Positions 11,430 through 23,886 of a stretch of DNA of 64,000 nucleotides are shown in pieces (the stretch's first letter is position 1; every line of letters begins with the position of its first letter). Source of the DNA: Incurvaria masculella (lineage: Eukaryota > Arthropoda > Insecta > Lepidoptera > Incurvariidae); the NCBI GenBank assembly GCA_946894095.1, contig OX335645.2, positions 11,183,001-11,247,000 on the forward strand, written 5' to 3'. Both the position numbers and the translations under genes were made by a program. Under the pieces are notes generated by a model that was not told the DNA's origin, did not search any database, and saw only the letters and a list, made by a program, of their open reading frames with translations.

Positions 11430-12043
11430 GTCCCTCCCCTGGCGAAATTGTCTCTCCTCTGGCACAAACAAAGCCACAGGAGAGACGCCAGAGGAGTGAC
11501 AGATTTACACAAATCACGAAATATCACCAAACATACTACTCAAATCGTTTTAGCAATTAGTTTATGTAAATAAAGCATCCAAATGTCTTGATAGGTTATC
11601 ACTGTAAAAGCGACATTTTTGTATTGATTTATTTATGCTTACCAGAAGAAAGACCACCTTCACCAAGACATAACCTCACTTCTAAGCAACATGCGGCTGA
11701 CTGAGATTTACACTGTCAAACAGAACACATTTCGTAGTCTGCTGCTAACTTCACGACAAGCCAGTATTGCTAACCTGTCAAAAGCTATCGTTTTCAACGT
11801 TTTTGCGGGAGTTTTTAAATTCGGAAAAATGCCAGAGGAAGAGACGTGTAACCAAAGGACGCTTATAAAAACGAAAAAAAATCGACTAAAATGTTATTTT
11901 TCGTGTATTATTGTTTAGAAAATCAATAAGGGAATTAATAACAGTTAAAAATAATTAGGCTTAGACAGGAACAAGTTGAACGTTTTGAATTTACTGAACT
12001 TTTTCTCAAGCAATCTGATGAAAAGACGAGCCAGAGTAGTGAC
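11430..12043. promoter_or_regulatory. Right subterminal copies of CAGAGGAGTGAC motifs
   Basis: Six copies lie at 11430-11443 (minus), 11450-11463 (minus), 11473-11486, 11487-11500, 11831-11845 and 12030-12043. They lie beyond the 5' end of the transposase frame. Mixed orientation and short, variable spacing favour protein-binding sites over tandem duplication. Function is inferred. Confidence 0.6.
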
Positions 12044-12187
12044 ATAATCGTGACTTTATTTTTTTTCGGAAATAAATTTTATGATTTTTCAAGTGTATGT
12101 GTAGGTTAAACAATACATAGATATCTACTTATATAATTTTTTTGGACATTCTAATATTTAAAACACAAACGATATGATTGAATACTC

Positions 12188-12215
12188 TCTGAAATCAAAT
12201 ACCGTAGAACGACCC
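12188..12215 (-). repeat. Right terminal inverted repeat of the 4-kb transposon
   Basis: Its reverse complement matches 8257-8284 at 25 of 28 positions. It is followed by ATGT, the same tetranucleotide that precedes the left end. Confidence 0.85.
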
Positions 12216-12961
12216 ATGTAAGCTTATTTTTCTACACAGGCAGTAATATTTACACTTATTTTTCATGATACGGAAGCACCCACATTCTTTTATTTAACAT
12301 GCATTATTATCAAAGCTTTTCCAGCAACTACGGCAACAAGAGTAACATCGTCCATCACCAACAAATTGCTCCACTAATGGTCAATGGTTGCCGATAACAT
12401 GGGTTGCCGGAAATTGCTGGATATTGTCGTGACGTCTAAATCACCATACATACCTTGAAGTGGAGCAATCTTGCAGGGTTCCTTTAGGAAAGAATTTAGC
12501 CTTCATTTCCTTAGTTGTTAATAAATGTAAAGGTAAAAATAAATCCGTTTAGCATAACCTTATTGCATTTTCGAAGCTTACAGATTTTTTTAACCTAAAA
12601 ATTATTTAATCATCATTTTGTCGTTAACAGTGAAGGAAAACATCCTGAGGAAATTCACCTGACCCTACATATACTAATTAGAACTGTTTCTGTTTTTAGC
12701 CATTCAGCTCACTCAAAATAACAGCAGGGTGAAATCTAACTTTTGTGATTACCGATATGTTATCAAGGTAAATGTACATTTTGATACTTACTAAATTCTG
12801 TTTTATCAAATATTCTAAGCCCTATTTTCAGAAAATATGCACATAAAGTATAAATTGCAAGTAATGCATATTTTATGGAGTTTTGGAACATATTGTGACA
12901 CAAGAAGCGTGCCCAATATACTCAAATTGAAAATTCAATAAAATTTCAAAATTAAATTGAT
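12216..12961. other. Unassigned DNA
   Basis: Apart from the ATGT target copy at 12216-12219 I see no gene or repeat structure here. Confidence 0.6.
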
Positions 12962-13336
12962 GGTTAGGAGGATAATGAGATGATCGAGGTCCATACAATG
13001 GCTCGTCATAATTCCTTAGTCAAATTAATAAATATTTTTCTGAAATTTTGCACATTAAAAAAAAACCAACTGAGAGCTACGTCTCTACATTTTGATTTTT
13101 TTGATAACTAAACTCTTATATATATATGTATAGGCTCTTAAACATTTTTATACAAATCTTTAGAAGCTTATGTAATGGATTTAAGATAAGTTATCAAAAG
13201 AAACAAAACCTACAGACGTAACTCTCAATTGATTTATTGAATGTGCAATATTACGAAAAAAAAATCTTAATTTAACTGACAAAAGAGGTACAAGCCATTG
13301 TATGGAACTCAATCACCTCATTGTCCTCTTAATGCC
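12962..13336. mobile_element. Foldback MITE, 375 bp
   Basis: Outer arms match as inverted copies, for example CATACAATGGCTCGT near 12991 and ACAAGCCATTGTATG near 13290. Inner blocks also pair: GAGAGCTACGTCT near 13074 against AGACGTAACTCTC near 13214. Most of the element could fold into one long imperfect hairpin centred near 13148. No coding capacity. Confidence 0.75.
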
Positions 13337-14680
13337 TTTTGTACTGCCTACTGTCATATTTACTAGAACTAGGATTAATCCATAACACCATATTCGAAAG
13401 AAACTTAGGTGGTATGCAAGGATTTCTCCTTTATTGTATTGTTTTGGTGTGACAACTTTAAGTTGGACTCTAACCAATAGTTTCAGTGCAACATGACCCA
13501 CACCCTCCACTCCAAAAATTTAAATGAGTTATCCTTGGGGTAGCCTAGCCAAGACTGTATGGTAAGAAGACAAGTAGAAAAATATAGAATTATAGGTTTT
13601 TTTGCCATTATGTATTTACAATAATTATTTATGTTGTTCGTGGAGTGAAAGTAAAATAGGTTTCTTATGGAATCTGTTTCATGGCCTCCTGGTTGTAGAA
13701 CTGCCATCGCTGAGAGGTAACCAGCGCGGTTCGGAGGCGCTGCCGGTGCAGTTACCCGCTCAGGATGCATGATGATCGATGATGACGGTAAACCGTTTGA
13801 CCGCTGCTGCGTATGGGTTCTTGCTCCACGTTTTTACAGGTTAGTACCAAATTGTACAGAGATGTTGGGCCGGGTTATGGCTGATGAAAAAGTGAGCAAG
13901 GCAAAACCACCGTACTATAAAAAAAAAAAATCTTGTTGTTAGACGCTCCACAATCACAGTGGATCAGCATCTGTTACAAGGAGTAAGGAGTTTAAATAGC
14001 ATTGGCCCAGGGGCAAAGAACACTGGCAGTTAAAAAAACAGCCTTTGTGTCTTTGTGAAACCGGATGAAAGAAGGATATTTTATGTATCATTAACAGGGT
14101 TAAATGGAGGTTTGAAATGGAATACTGACATCAGGATGGCTGTATTGGGAGACGCTGGGTTGGGTGCTGGTATGTGAACCTGAAATGAATTTCTGAACTC
14201 CTGTACATTTACCACTCAACCAACTCACACACTCTTTGACCATTCGATATGCTTAGTGACTATTGGATATTTAGTCAATTTGTAATAGAGGTATTCATCT
14301 CCAGCTGGCAGCAGTATCAGTCATTAATATAGTGTTAATTGCATAATTTCAGATTTATCTTTACAACGTTTTATAGTACACAATTCTGCTCATAGATATA
14401 CGACAACGCAAACACGGACATTATTGTCTAATTAAGGATGTCTGCATATGTTGGGAAATCTGATTTTGATATTTTTTAAACAAAGTCAAGTTTTGTGGAA
14501 CTTCTGCTTGTATGTTTGATTGCATTATAACTTAGGACTTCCAGCTGGAGTTCGGGGACAGTTTTCATTCAGCTTACTGAAAATCGAGAGGAAAACACAT
14601 TTTTACTGGACATGGATGCCTACTACCACCCACCATCATATTAGCCCTGGACTGCCTTCTTGACGCCATTATTTTTCTTT
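13337..14680. other. Unassigned DNA
   Basis: Short open frames only. No recognised domain, RNA gene or repeat boundary. Confidence 0.55.
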
Positions 14681-14790
14681 ATTAGTAGGCTACATTGAAC
14701 TTGATGGAAAACACGGACGATTTGTCATTGAAGTTTCGACCATCTTTACATCCAAAGCGATGGTACCAACCCGGGCCTAGTAGGGGCTAG
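14681..14790 (-). mobile_element. SINE tail fragment (antisense)
   Basis: GGCTACATTGAACTTGATGG, then AAACACGGAC, TTCGACCATC and GATGGTACCAACCCGGGC, follow the antisense order of the SINE tail at 55135-55234. The head is missing. Confidence 0.75.
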
Positions 14791-15639
14791 GGTAGTACTC
14801 GGAAAATGAGAGACTCTTGTAATGCTATTGAAAAATACAATTTCTTTTTTTGGCAATTCTTTCAGCACCTTTGCAGTTATAAGGTCAAAACCTGGGGCTT
14901 TATGCGGATCTATTTGATGGATGACTCAACAGTTTCTTTGTTGTGGCTACGGTTATTAGAATACCTTCATCTAGGTTTTGCTCCGAATTGCGCTCAAACG
15001 CTGAATGTGGATACAGTTGGACTGAATTGCGCTGACAATGCTCTGAAACGCAGTATTGTATAACATTTAAAATATATTAAATTTTATAATATTATGTAAT
15101 AGGTATGACATGACGATGACATCATCGTTCAAGTGCGGTGCTCATGGCTAGGCCGTGAGCGCCGTCAGCGGCAGCCATAGATCGCATGCCAAATTTGACT
15201 TTGACACTGCAACAAGAGGACACAGAATATAAAATAAACCACGTCACCCCTTTCGCTCGCCCTTTAGTTACATTAACTGTCTCCATTGACTTTCTACGAT
15301 TTCACCTGTCTGCCAAATTATATGTCTAGCAACATCTCAAAATCACTTTAATCATCACTTTTGATCATCACAACAAAGTTCAAGTCATCACTTTGGTTTA
15401 GTTTGTATATGCCCCGGAAGAGAATGCATCGACTTTTTCTTTTTCTTTGTCACTTCTCGCCCATTGGCCGCCTGCTTGCTGTAGGAGGGCAGTTGCAACT
15501 TGTGGATGTTTGAGGTGCTTGGTTGCTTTCCAAAGCGAAGTAATGGTCTTTTGCTGTAGCGGTAAGAGCTTCTATGCTTTGCTGTGTTGCCTTATTTTTA
15601 ACTTGGCTTAGGAAAACATTCTATCAATCCTTTTCATAT
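14791..15639. other. Unassigned DNA
   Basis: Contains an 85-residue open frame at 14806-15063 with no recognised domain. No repeat structure that I can delimit. Confidence 0.5.
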
Positions 15640-17030
15640 GTAATAGTTTATGCGTGACGCGCTTACTGAGGGAGGGGATGACCTCTCTGGCCTGCCTGCA
15701 GTCTACCAGAACTTTTCATGCGGTATTGTATTGCATCTTTGTTCTTTCCTGAAACCAGTTTTTAATTTGGCTGAAGGGTAAAGGTACAATGGGTTCTGGA
15801 CCTGTCGGTACTGTGCTGGGTCCTCTTTTGGCCAGTTCGTCTACCAGTGAACCACTGTGTCCCTATATCCATTGTAGAATTGTTCGGTTGTTTTTTGCAA
15901 CTTATTCCAGGGCATAATGATTATATTATTACTCCTACACGTTCAGTACAGCCCCTAGTTTACTTTTCTGTTTTTTAGTGCATATAGAACGCACACTCTG
16001 TTTTTAATCTGGTAGTCACACATATTTCTGTTTTTTTTAGTTCTGCCACCTTGATAATGCCCATGCATTCTGCCTGGAATATGGAGTTGAGAGCGCCTAG
16101 GGTTGTTGAGATGTTGATGTTCACATCCCGGTAGAAGGCACCTGCCCCAGTTCCTTTCTCTGTCATTGATCTATCTGTATAGATTCTAATTTCCTTCACC
16201 CCAGATTGTTCAGTGTCTCCTTCAATTAGTTGGATGTCATAGTGTTTCACAAAGATGTGGTTTATAGGAATTCTGTCACTTATTGCTGCGAGCATGGGTT
16301 GGTCCTTCAAGGCCTCTTCCATGATCCGTGTATGTGGAGTTCGATAGCTTTGTTTCCACAATCCTGCAGCTCTTAGCTTGAAAGCTGACATGGCTGCTTC
16401 CTGCTGTACGTGTAGGTGTAAGGGTTGCAGGTTGAACATGACTCCCAGTGCCTGCGTGGGGGTTGTACGCATGTAGCCTGTCGTGGCTACACATGCGAGG
16501 CGTTGGAAACTTTGTAATTTAGCCTTCACGGTGATCAGATCTGTTATTGGCCACAATGCTATTGCTCCATATGCTATAATTGCGCGGATTACAGCAGTAT
16601 GCAGCAAGCGTGTTATAGGGGGTTTTAGGCCCCAGCTCTTCCCTAGCATTCTCTTGTATTGCCAGAAAGATATCCACACCTTCTATATACAAAATAAACA
16701 CGTCAAAGTGTTTGTTCTAGTTCAGCTTACCCTCAAGGATTACTCCCAGGTATTTGACTTCAGTTGAGATTTCTAATTTTGTACCAAAGTACCTCGGCAG
16801 GTCCATGTCTGCTAACTTTCTCTTGTTCAGAACTAGTTCTGTCTTGTTTGGATTTACTAAGAGTCTGTTCTATCCACACCGGTCTTCCACGATTCTTAGG
16901 GCTGATCTCATAATATTACAAAGTAGTTTTTTCTGATTTGCCGCTGATCAAAATCGTGATGTCATCGGCGTGCACCACAGTTGTATAGCCACATTCGTTC
17001 AGGCGCTTGAGGTCCCATCCTTGTTAGTTA
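15640..17030 (-). pseudogene. LINE fragment: reverse transcriptase and RNase H, broken
   Basis: The minus strand encodes a reverse-transcriptase remnant with the catalytic-loop motif VVHADDITILISGK near 16990-16945, where the usual F/Y before ADD is His. The longest frame (15975-16679) holds the RT C-terminal region (RAIIAYGAIALWP, LQSFQRLACVATTGYMRTTP) and an RNase H start, IRIYTDRSMTEKGTGAGAF with QAECMGIIKVAE. The expected Gly after the first RNase H Asp is Arg. Further RNase H and C-terminal sequence continues out of frame to about 15640, where it aligns with 17380-17650. An RNase H-bearing I- or LOA-like LINE fits best. Frameshifts make it inactive. Confidence 0.8.
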
Positions 17031-17039
17031 GTAAGTTAG

Positions 17040-18078
17040 TTGGGCAAAATATTTTCCGCGCTAAGTCTTCTTCACAGAGAGGCCATTCTGCGTAACAAAA
17101 GTGACTATGTGAGCCATCCAAGCTCGTCCCGGAAGCCCAGCATACCCTTTACATTCCCACACGCCTCTGTAAGGGATCCCAGTGCTCCCAGAGTCTGCGC
17201 CCGTTGGTCGGTCACACTCTTGCACTCCAACAGTACATGGGCGGTTGTTTCCGTTGTCTCCATGCAGCCACGACATAGAGGGCTGTCCGTTACCCCCAGG
17301 TTAAGGAGGTGTTTGTTGAGTAAACCATGTCCTGTCATTGTTTCCGCCATTGTGCGTGGATCATTTCTATTCAGATGCAAAAGCTTGTGCGTGAGTCGCT
17401 TATTGAGGGATGAGATGACCTCTCTAGCCTTCCTGCAATCTACCAGGTGTTTCCATCCTGTATTGTGAAGCATCTTTCTATCCTCTAGCCAGTTTTTAAA
17501 TTGACTAAGTTGTATAGGCACGCACTATCGGTTCTGGGCCCGTTAGTACTGTACTGGATCCTCTTTTGGCCATTTCATCTGCAGCGTCATTCCCCACAGA
17601 GCCACTGTGTTCTCTTATCCACTGCAGAGTTACATGATTGTTTTTCGCTACTTCGTCTAGGGCGCAATGACATTCTAGAATTAAGCCCGAGATAACTTTG
17701 TTGTTTTTCAGTGCGTTTAATCAAATCAAATCAAATCAAATCAAATCCTTTATTTACTTTTTTGGCCATACAGCATAGTAAATAGTATTTAAGATAAATA
17801 AATAATTTAAGTATTTCAACATAGAAATAAAATTTTCAAACAGAAAATTTTAAACACATGAAATTAACAGTACATTTAGTATAGATGCGCTATCTGAGAT
17901 AATTCTAATCTGATAGTCATGCATCTTTCTGGTTTTGATTGCCTCTGCGGCTCGAGTTATTCCCACACATTCTGCCTAAAATATGGTGTTAAAGGCGCCT
18001 AGGGTTGTTGAGATGTTAATGTTCGCATCTCGGGAGAAGACACCCGCTCCAGTTCCCGACTTTGTTTTGATCTATAGT
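17040..18078 (-). pseudogene. LINE fragment: RNase H and C-terminal zinc region
   Basis: The open frame at 17105-17521 ends in a zinc-like motif, SPLCRGCMETTETTAHVLLEC, typical of the C terminus of LINE polyproteins with RNase H. Sequence at 17880-18075 is collinear with 15960-16160 (RNase H), interrupted by a (TCAAA)n-headed insertion at 17716-17885. On the minus strand the RNase H part precedes the zinc part, as expected, so this is a second copy of the element lying upstream of the first. Confidence 0.75.
17716..17885. mobile_element. Short insertion headed by (TCAAA)n inside the LINE copy
   Basis: LINE similarity breaks at about 17715 and resumes at about 17880. The insert starts with five to six TCAAA/TCAAATC units, then CCTTTATTTAC and AT-rich sequence. 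A pentanucleotide end suggests the 3' end of a non-LTR element in reverse orientation. Its identity is unknown. Confidence 0.55.
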
Positions 18079-18294
18079 TTAGTGCAATTTTATAGAGACC
18101 CAGCCATGAGAGCCCCAGCACCCTTCGAGAATGACCGCCAAATTGTCCGCACACAGTCGCGGACAGTTAGACCTCATATCTGAGGGCCCGTACACTATCC
18201 GCAACCTGTGGACGCGTTCGGTGACAGATGCCAATGCCACCGCCAATATCATACTCTCGTCGAATGCTGGTTGCACTTCGAGACGTCGGGAAAT
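18079..18294. other. Unassigned segment between LINE copies
   Basis: A GC-richer 215-bp segment with short open frames on both strands and no recognised domain. It does not align with the neighbouring LINE copies. Confidence 0.4.
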
Positions 18295-19005
18295 GCACGT
18301 AACACAGGGAGGCCATTGTGCGTAACAAAAGAGACTCTGTGAGCTATCCCAGCTGATCCCAGAAGTGCAGCATACCCTTTAAATTCTCATAGGCCTCTGT
18401 TAGGGATCCACACTCCAACAGTACATGGGAGGTTCTTTCCGTTGTGTCTATGCAGCCACCACATAGAGGGCTGTCAGTAACCCCCCAAACTGTCGAGGTG
18501 TTTGTTGAGCGAATAATGTTTTATTATCGTTCCCACCATTGTGCGTTGATCATTCCTTTTCAGATGCAATAGCTTGTGCGTGAAGTGCTTATTGAGGGAT
18601 GGGACGACCTCTGGCCTGCCTGCAGCCTACCAAGCATTTCCATCCGGTAGTATGAAGCATCTTAGTTCTATCCTGTAGCCAGTTTTTGAATTGAATGAGG
18701 GGTATAGTCTCTATCGGTTCTGGATCCGTTATACAGTACTGGGTCCTTTTTAGGCCATTTCGTCTGCAGCGTTATTGCCTAAGGAGCCACTGTGTCCTCT
18801 TATTTACTGCAGAGTTACATGATTGTTTCTCGCTACTTATTCTAGGGCGCAATAACATTCTAGAATTAGGCCCGAGTTAAATTTGTTATTTAATACAGAT
18901 GTGCTGTCTGAGATCATTCATATCTGTTTTTTGATTTCCTCTGTAGCTCGAGTTATTCCCACGAATTCTGCCTGAATAGATATTTATGGCTCATACCATA
19001 CCTGC
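18295..19005 (-). pseudogene. Third copy of the same LINE tail region
   Basis: Aligns with 17070-17990 block by block: AGGCCATTGTGCGTAACAAA, AGAGGGCTGTC, TGCAGAGTTACATGATTGTT and TCGAGTTATTCCCAC. It is more decayed and lacks a long open frame. Together with the two neighbouring fragments it gives three same-orientation partial copies. Confidence 0.75.
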
Positions 19006-19017
19006 ATTCATGACATA

Positions 19018-19062
19018 GCCCTCTACACCACATTAAAATTAGGTGGCATGCCAGGACATTTT
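19018..19062 (-). mobile_element. SINE tail relic left of the satellite
   Basis: ACCACATTAAAATTAGGTGG, then CATGCCAGGACA, matches the antisense of the SINE end (AGGTGCCATGCCAGGACC). It has the same orientation as the satellite-SINE similarity. Sequence from 19063 to 19797 is otherwise unassigned. Confidence 0.65.
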
Positions 19063-19797
19063 TATATTGCGCTTGCATTTTTGCATTATTTATACTTAGG
19101 CTTCAGTGCAGCATCTCTGGCTACCGTTAATGTTATTACTAAAGATGTATCCGTCTTCTTTCTTCATATCTCATTAACTAAGGACAGACATATCTTAATA
19201 AAGTCATTAACGTTAACCAGCGATGGTGCACTCCAGCCTTACTGTGCTGTATGTATATTAACAATACTAATGTGTTGCAATTCACAGGTGGAGGGGACAA
19301 GATGGTTCCGGCAATTTCGGAATTATCATGCTGGGTGACGAACCTGTTTTTTTATTCTTTTAAAATTTAGCTAGTTACAAAATCACAGAAAAGAAGAACT
19401 GTTTCAAAACTTATCTGGATATTCTACTGGAATACATCACAGGCTGGCTCTACACGATTACAGGTCGACTCATTTTTTTTAATTAATCGAACAGAAATAC
19501 ATTGTGCCACATGTACGTGTTTCTATCCACGCTTATACTTAGCAAGGAACATGTAGCCGTGGTACATTTATTTATACATACTATACAATTATGGGTTTTC
19601 TTCACTGTTTTGCGGACTATTGCTGAGCTATCGAGATTGAACTTTCATATTTGAACAATGGAATATTATAGTGGAATCGGTTTCCAGCTACAATATATTC
19701 CAAAGATGTTATTCGAGCACAGGCTACATCTTCCTCAGCACTGAACCGCTTGGTTTGTAAACCTGACTACTCTGCCAACAAACATTGTATCCTAATA
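19063..19797. other. Unassigned DNA left of the satellite
   Basis: No gene or bounded repeat recognised. The GGCTACATCTTC near 19719 may be a very diverged satellite-like unit. Confidence 0.5.
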
Positions 19798-20239
19798 GAG
19801 CACTATATTGAACTGGATGTTCTTTGATCATTGCTACATTAAATTGTATGTTTGGGGATGGATTAGATTGAACTCCCTATTTTACGAGCTGTTAATGGAG
19901 TCCCATCTATTTTAACTGTACTATTTGAGTCCATTAATTTTCAGTGTATGTTATTTGAGAATGGCTACATTGAACTGGATTTTATTTGATCACGGCAAAA
20001 TTAAAATGGGTGTTTTTTTATCATGGGTATGTTGAACTGGATATTATTAATGCACAGCTACATTGAACTAGTTTTCTTTTAAACACGGCTACGTAGAGAT
20101 GGATGTATTTTGAGCATAGCTGCATTGAGATGGATGTTATTTGAGCACACAGCTTCATTGACATGGATGTTATTTGTTCAAAGCTACATTGAACAGGATG
20201 TCATTAATGAACAGCTACATTGAACTGATTTTCTTTTAA

Positions 20240-23200
20240 GCACGGCTACATTGAGATAGATTTTATTTGAGTACGATTACATTGAGATGGATGTTATTTG
20301 AGCACACAGCTACATTGAACTGATTTTCTTTAAGGCATGGCTACATTGAGTTAGATTTTATTTGAGTACGATAACATTGAGATGGATGTTATTTGAACTC
20401 ACAGCTACATTGAACTGGTTTTCTTTTAAGCACGGCTACGTTGAGATGGATTTTATTTGAGTACGATTACATTGAGATGTATGTTATTTGAGCAATTACA
20501 TTGAGATAGATGTTATTTGAGCACTCAGCTACATTGAACTGATTTTCTTTAAGGCACGGCTACATTGATATAGATTGACTTGAGTACGATTACATTGAGA
20601 TGGATATTAATTGAGCACACAGCTACATTGAACTGATTTTCCTTAAGGCACGGCTATATCGAGATGGATTCTGATTGAGCACACAGCTACATTGAACTGA
20701 TTTTTTAAGGCACGGTTACATTGATATGGATTCTATTTGAGTACGATTACATTGAGATGGATTCTAATTGAGCACACAGCTACATTGAACTGATTTTCTT
20801 TTAAGCACATCCACATTGAGATGGATTTTATTTGAGTACGATTGCATTGAGATGAATGTTATTTGAGCACACAGCTACATTGAACTGATTTTCTTGAAGG
20901 CACGGCTACATTGAGATGGATATTTTTTGAGTACGACTACATTGAGATGGATGTTATTTGAGCTCACAGCTACATTGAACTGATTTTCTTTTAAGCACGG
21001 CTTTGTTGAGATGGATTTTATTTGAGTACGATTACATTGAGATGGAGATTAATTGAGCACGCAGCTACATTGAACTGGATTAATTTTAAGCACGGCTACA
21101 TTGAGATGGATTTTATTTCAGTACGATTACATTGAGATGTATGTTATCTGAGCAATTACATTGAGATAGATGTTATTTGAGCACTCAGCTACATTGAACT
21201 GATTTTCTTTAAGGCACGGCTACATTGAGATGGATTTTATTTGAGTACGATTACATTAAGATGGATATTAATTGAGCACGCAGCTACATTGAACTGGATT
21301 GATTTTAAGCACGGCTACATTGAGATGGATTTTATTTCAGTACGATTACATTGAGATGTATGTTATTTGAGCAATTACATTGGGATAGATGTTATTGGAG
21401 CATTCAGCTACATTGAACTGATTTTCTTTAAGGCACGGCTACAGTGAGATGGATCTTATTTGAGCATACAGCTACATTGAACTGATTTTTTTAAGGCACG
21501 GCTACATTGAGATGGATATTATTTTGGTACGATTACATTAAGATGGATGTTAATTGAGCACACAGCTACACATTGAACTGGATTTATTTTAAGCACGGCT
21601 ACATTGAGATTGATTTTATTTGAGTACGATTACATTGAGATGGATATTAATTGAGCACGCAGCTACATTGAACTGGATTGATTTTAAGCACGGCTACATT
21701 GAGATGGATTTTATTTGAGTACGATTACATTGAGATGTATGTTATCTGAGCAATTACATTGAGATAGATGTTATTTGAGCACTTAGCTACATTGAACTGG
21801 ATTGATTTTAAGCACGGCTACATTGAGATGGATTTTATTTCAGTACGATTACATTGAGATGGATTTTATTGGAGTACGATTACATTGAGATGGATGTTAT
21901 TCGAGCACACAGCTACATTGAACTGATTTTCTTTAAGGCACGGCTACATGGAGATGGATTTTATTCGAGTACGATTACATTGAGATGGATATTAATTGAG
22001 CACGCAGCTACATTGAACTGGATTGATTTTAAGCACGGCTACATTGAGATGGATTTTATTTGAGTACGATTACATTAAGATGGATATTAATTGAGCATGC
22101 AGCTACATTGAACTGGATTGATTTTAAGCACGGCTACATTGAGATGGATTTTATTTCAGTACGATTACATTGAGATGTATGTTATTTGAGCAATTACATT
22201 GGGATAGATGTAATTTGAGCACTCAGCTACATTGAACTGATTTTCTTTAAGGCACGGCTACATTGAACTGGATTGATTTTAAGCACGGCTACATTGAGAT
22301 GGATTTTATTTGAGTACGATTACATTAAGATGGATATTAATTGAGCACGCAGCTACATTGAACTGGATTGATTTTAAGCACGGCTACATTGAGATGGATT
22401 TTATTTCAGTACGATTACATTGAGATGGATATTAATTGAGCACGCAGCTACATTGAACTGGATTGATTTTAAGCACGGCTACATTGAGATGGATTTTATT
22501 TGAGTACGATTACATTGAGATGTATGTTATCTGAGCAATTACATTGAGATAGATGTTATTTGAGCACTTAGCTACATTGAACTGGATTGATTTTAAGCAC
22601 GGCTACATTGAGATGGATTTTATTTCAGTACGATTACATTGAGATGGATTTTATTGGAGTACGATTACTTTGAGATGGATGTTATTCGAGCACACAGCTA
22701 CATTGAACTGATTTTCTTTAAGGCACGGCTACATGGAGATGGATTTTATTCGAGTACGATTACATTGAAATGGATATTAATTGAGCACGCAGGTACATTG
22801 AACTGGATTGATTTTAAGCACGGCTACATTGAGATGGATTTTATTTGAGTACGATTACATTAAGATGGATATTAATTGAGCATGCAGCTACATTGAACTG
22901 GATTGATTTTAAGCACGGCTACATTGAGATGGATTTTATTTCAGTACGATTACATTGAGATGTATGTTATTTGAGCAATTACATTGGGATAGATGTAATT
23001 TGAGCACTCAGCTACATTGAACTGATTTTCTTTAAGGCACGGCTACATTGAACTGGATTGATTTTAAGCACGGCTACATTGAGATGGATTTTATTTGAGT
23101 ACGATTACATTAAGATGGATATTAATTGAGCACGCAGCTACATTGAACTGGATTGATTTTAAGCACGGCTACATTGAGATGGATTTTATTTCAGTACGAT

Positions 23201-23886
23201 TACATTGAGATGTATGTTATTTGAGCAATTACATTAGGATAGATGTTATTGGAGCATTCAGCTACATTGAACTGATTTTCTTTAAGGCACGGCTACAGTG
23301 AGATGGATCTTATTTGAGCATACAGCTACATTGAACTGATTTTTTTAAGGCACGGCTACATTGAGATGGATATTATTTTGGTACGATTACATTAAGATGG
23401 ATGTTAATTGAGCACACAGCTACACATTGAACTGGATTTATTTTAAGCACGGCTACATTGAGATTGATTTTATTTGAGTACGATTACATTGAGATGGATA
23501 TTAATTGAGCACGCAGCTACATTGAACTGGATTGATTTTAAGCACGGCTACATTGAGATGGATTTTATTTGAGTACGATTACATTGAGATGTATGTTATC
23601 TGAGCAATTACATTGAGATAGATGTTATTTGAGCACTCAGCTACATTGAACTGGATTGATTTTAAGCACGGCTACATTGAGATGGATTTTATTTCAGTAC
23701 GATTACATTGAGATGGATTTTATTGGAGTACGATTACATTGAGATGGATGTTATTCGAGCACACAGCTTGATTGAACTGATTTTCTTTAAGGCACGGCTA
23801 CATGTAGATGGATTTTATTTGAGTATGATGACATTGAGATGGATAGTAATTGAGCACGCAGCTACATTGAACTGGATTAATTTTAA
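20240..23886 (+). repeat. Higher-order repeat copy 1
   Basis: Landmarks recur 3,647 bp later: the GGCATGG variant at 20334-20340 and 23981-23987, and the ATGGATTTTATTGG unit at 21854 and 25501. An internal 785-bp repeat links 21854 and 22639. The start is approximate, because single-base differences begin to accumulate upstream of 20240. Confidence 0.85.

Larger units (their letters stand above)
8257..12215 (-). mobile_element. Sola-like DNA transposon, nearly complete, 3,959 bp
   Basis: The left end starts GGGTCGTTCTTCGGTATTT. The reverse complement of the right end starts GGGTCGTTCTACGGTATTT. Over the first 28 bp, 25 positions match. The tetranucleotide ATGT directly flanks both ends (8253-8256 and 12216-12219), as expected of a 4-bp target duplication. 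The minus strand encodes a transposase-like protein (9091 to about 11337), broken by frameshifts. Subterminal regions hold ten copies of a GCCAGAGGAGTGAC-like motif. A separate repeat is nested at 8621-8921. Four-base target duplications are a hallmark of the Sola superfamily in the literature as I recall it. The family name is inference; that this is a cut-and-paste DNA transposon is well supported. Confidence 0.8.
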
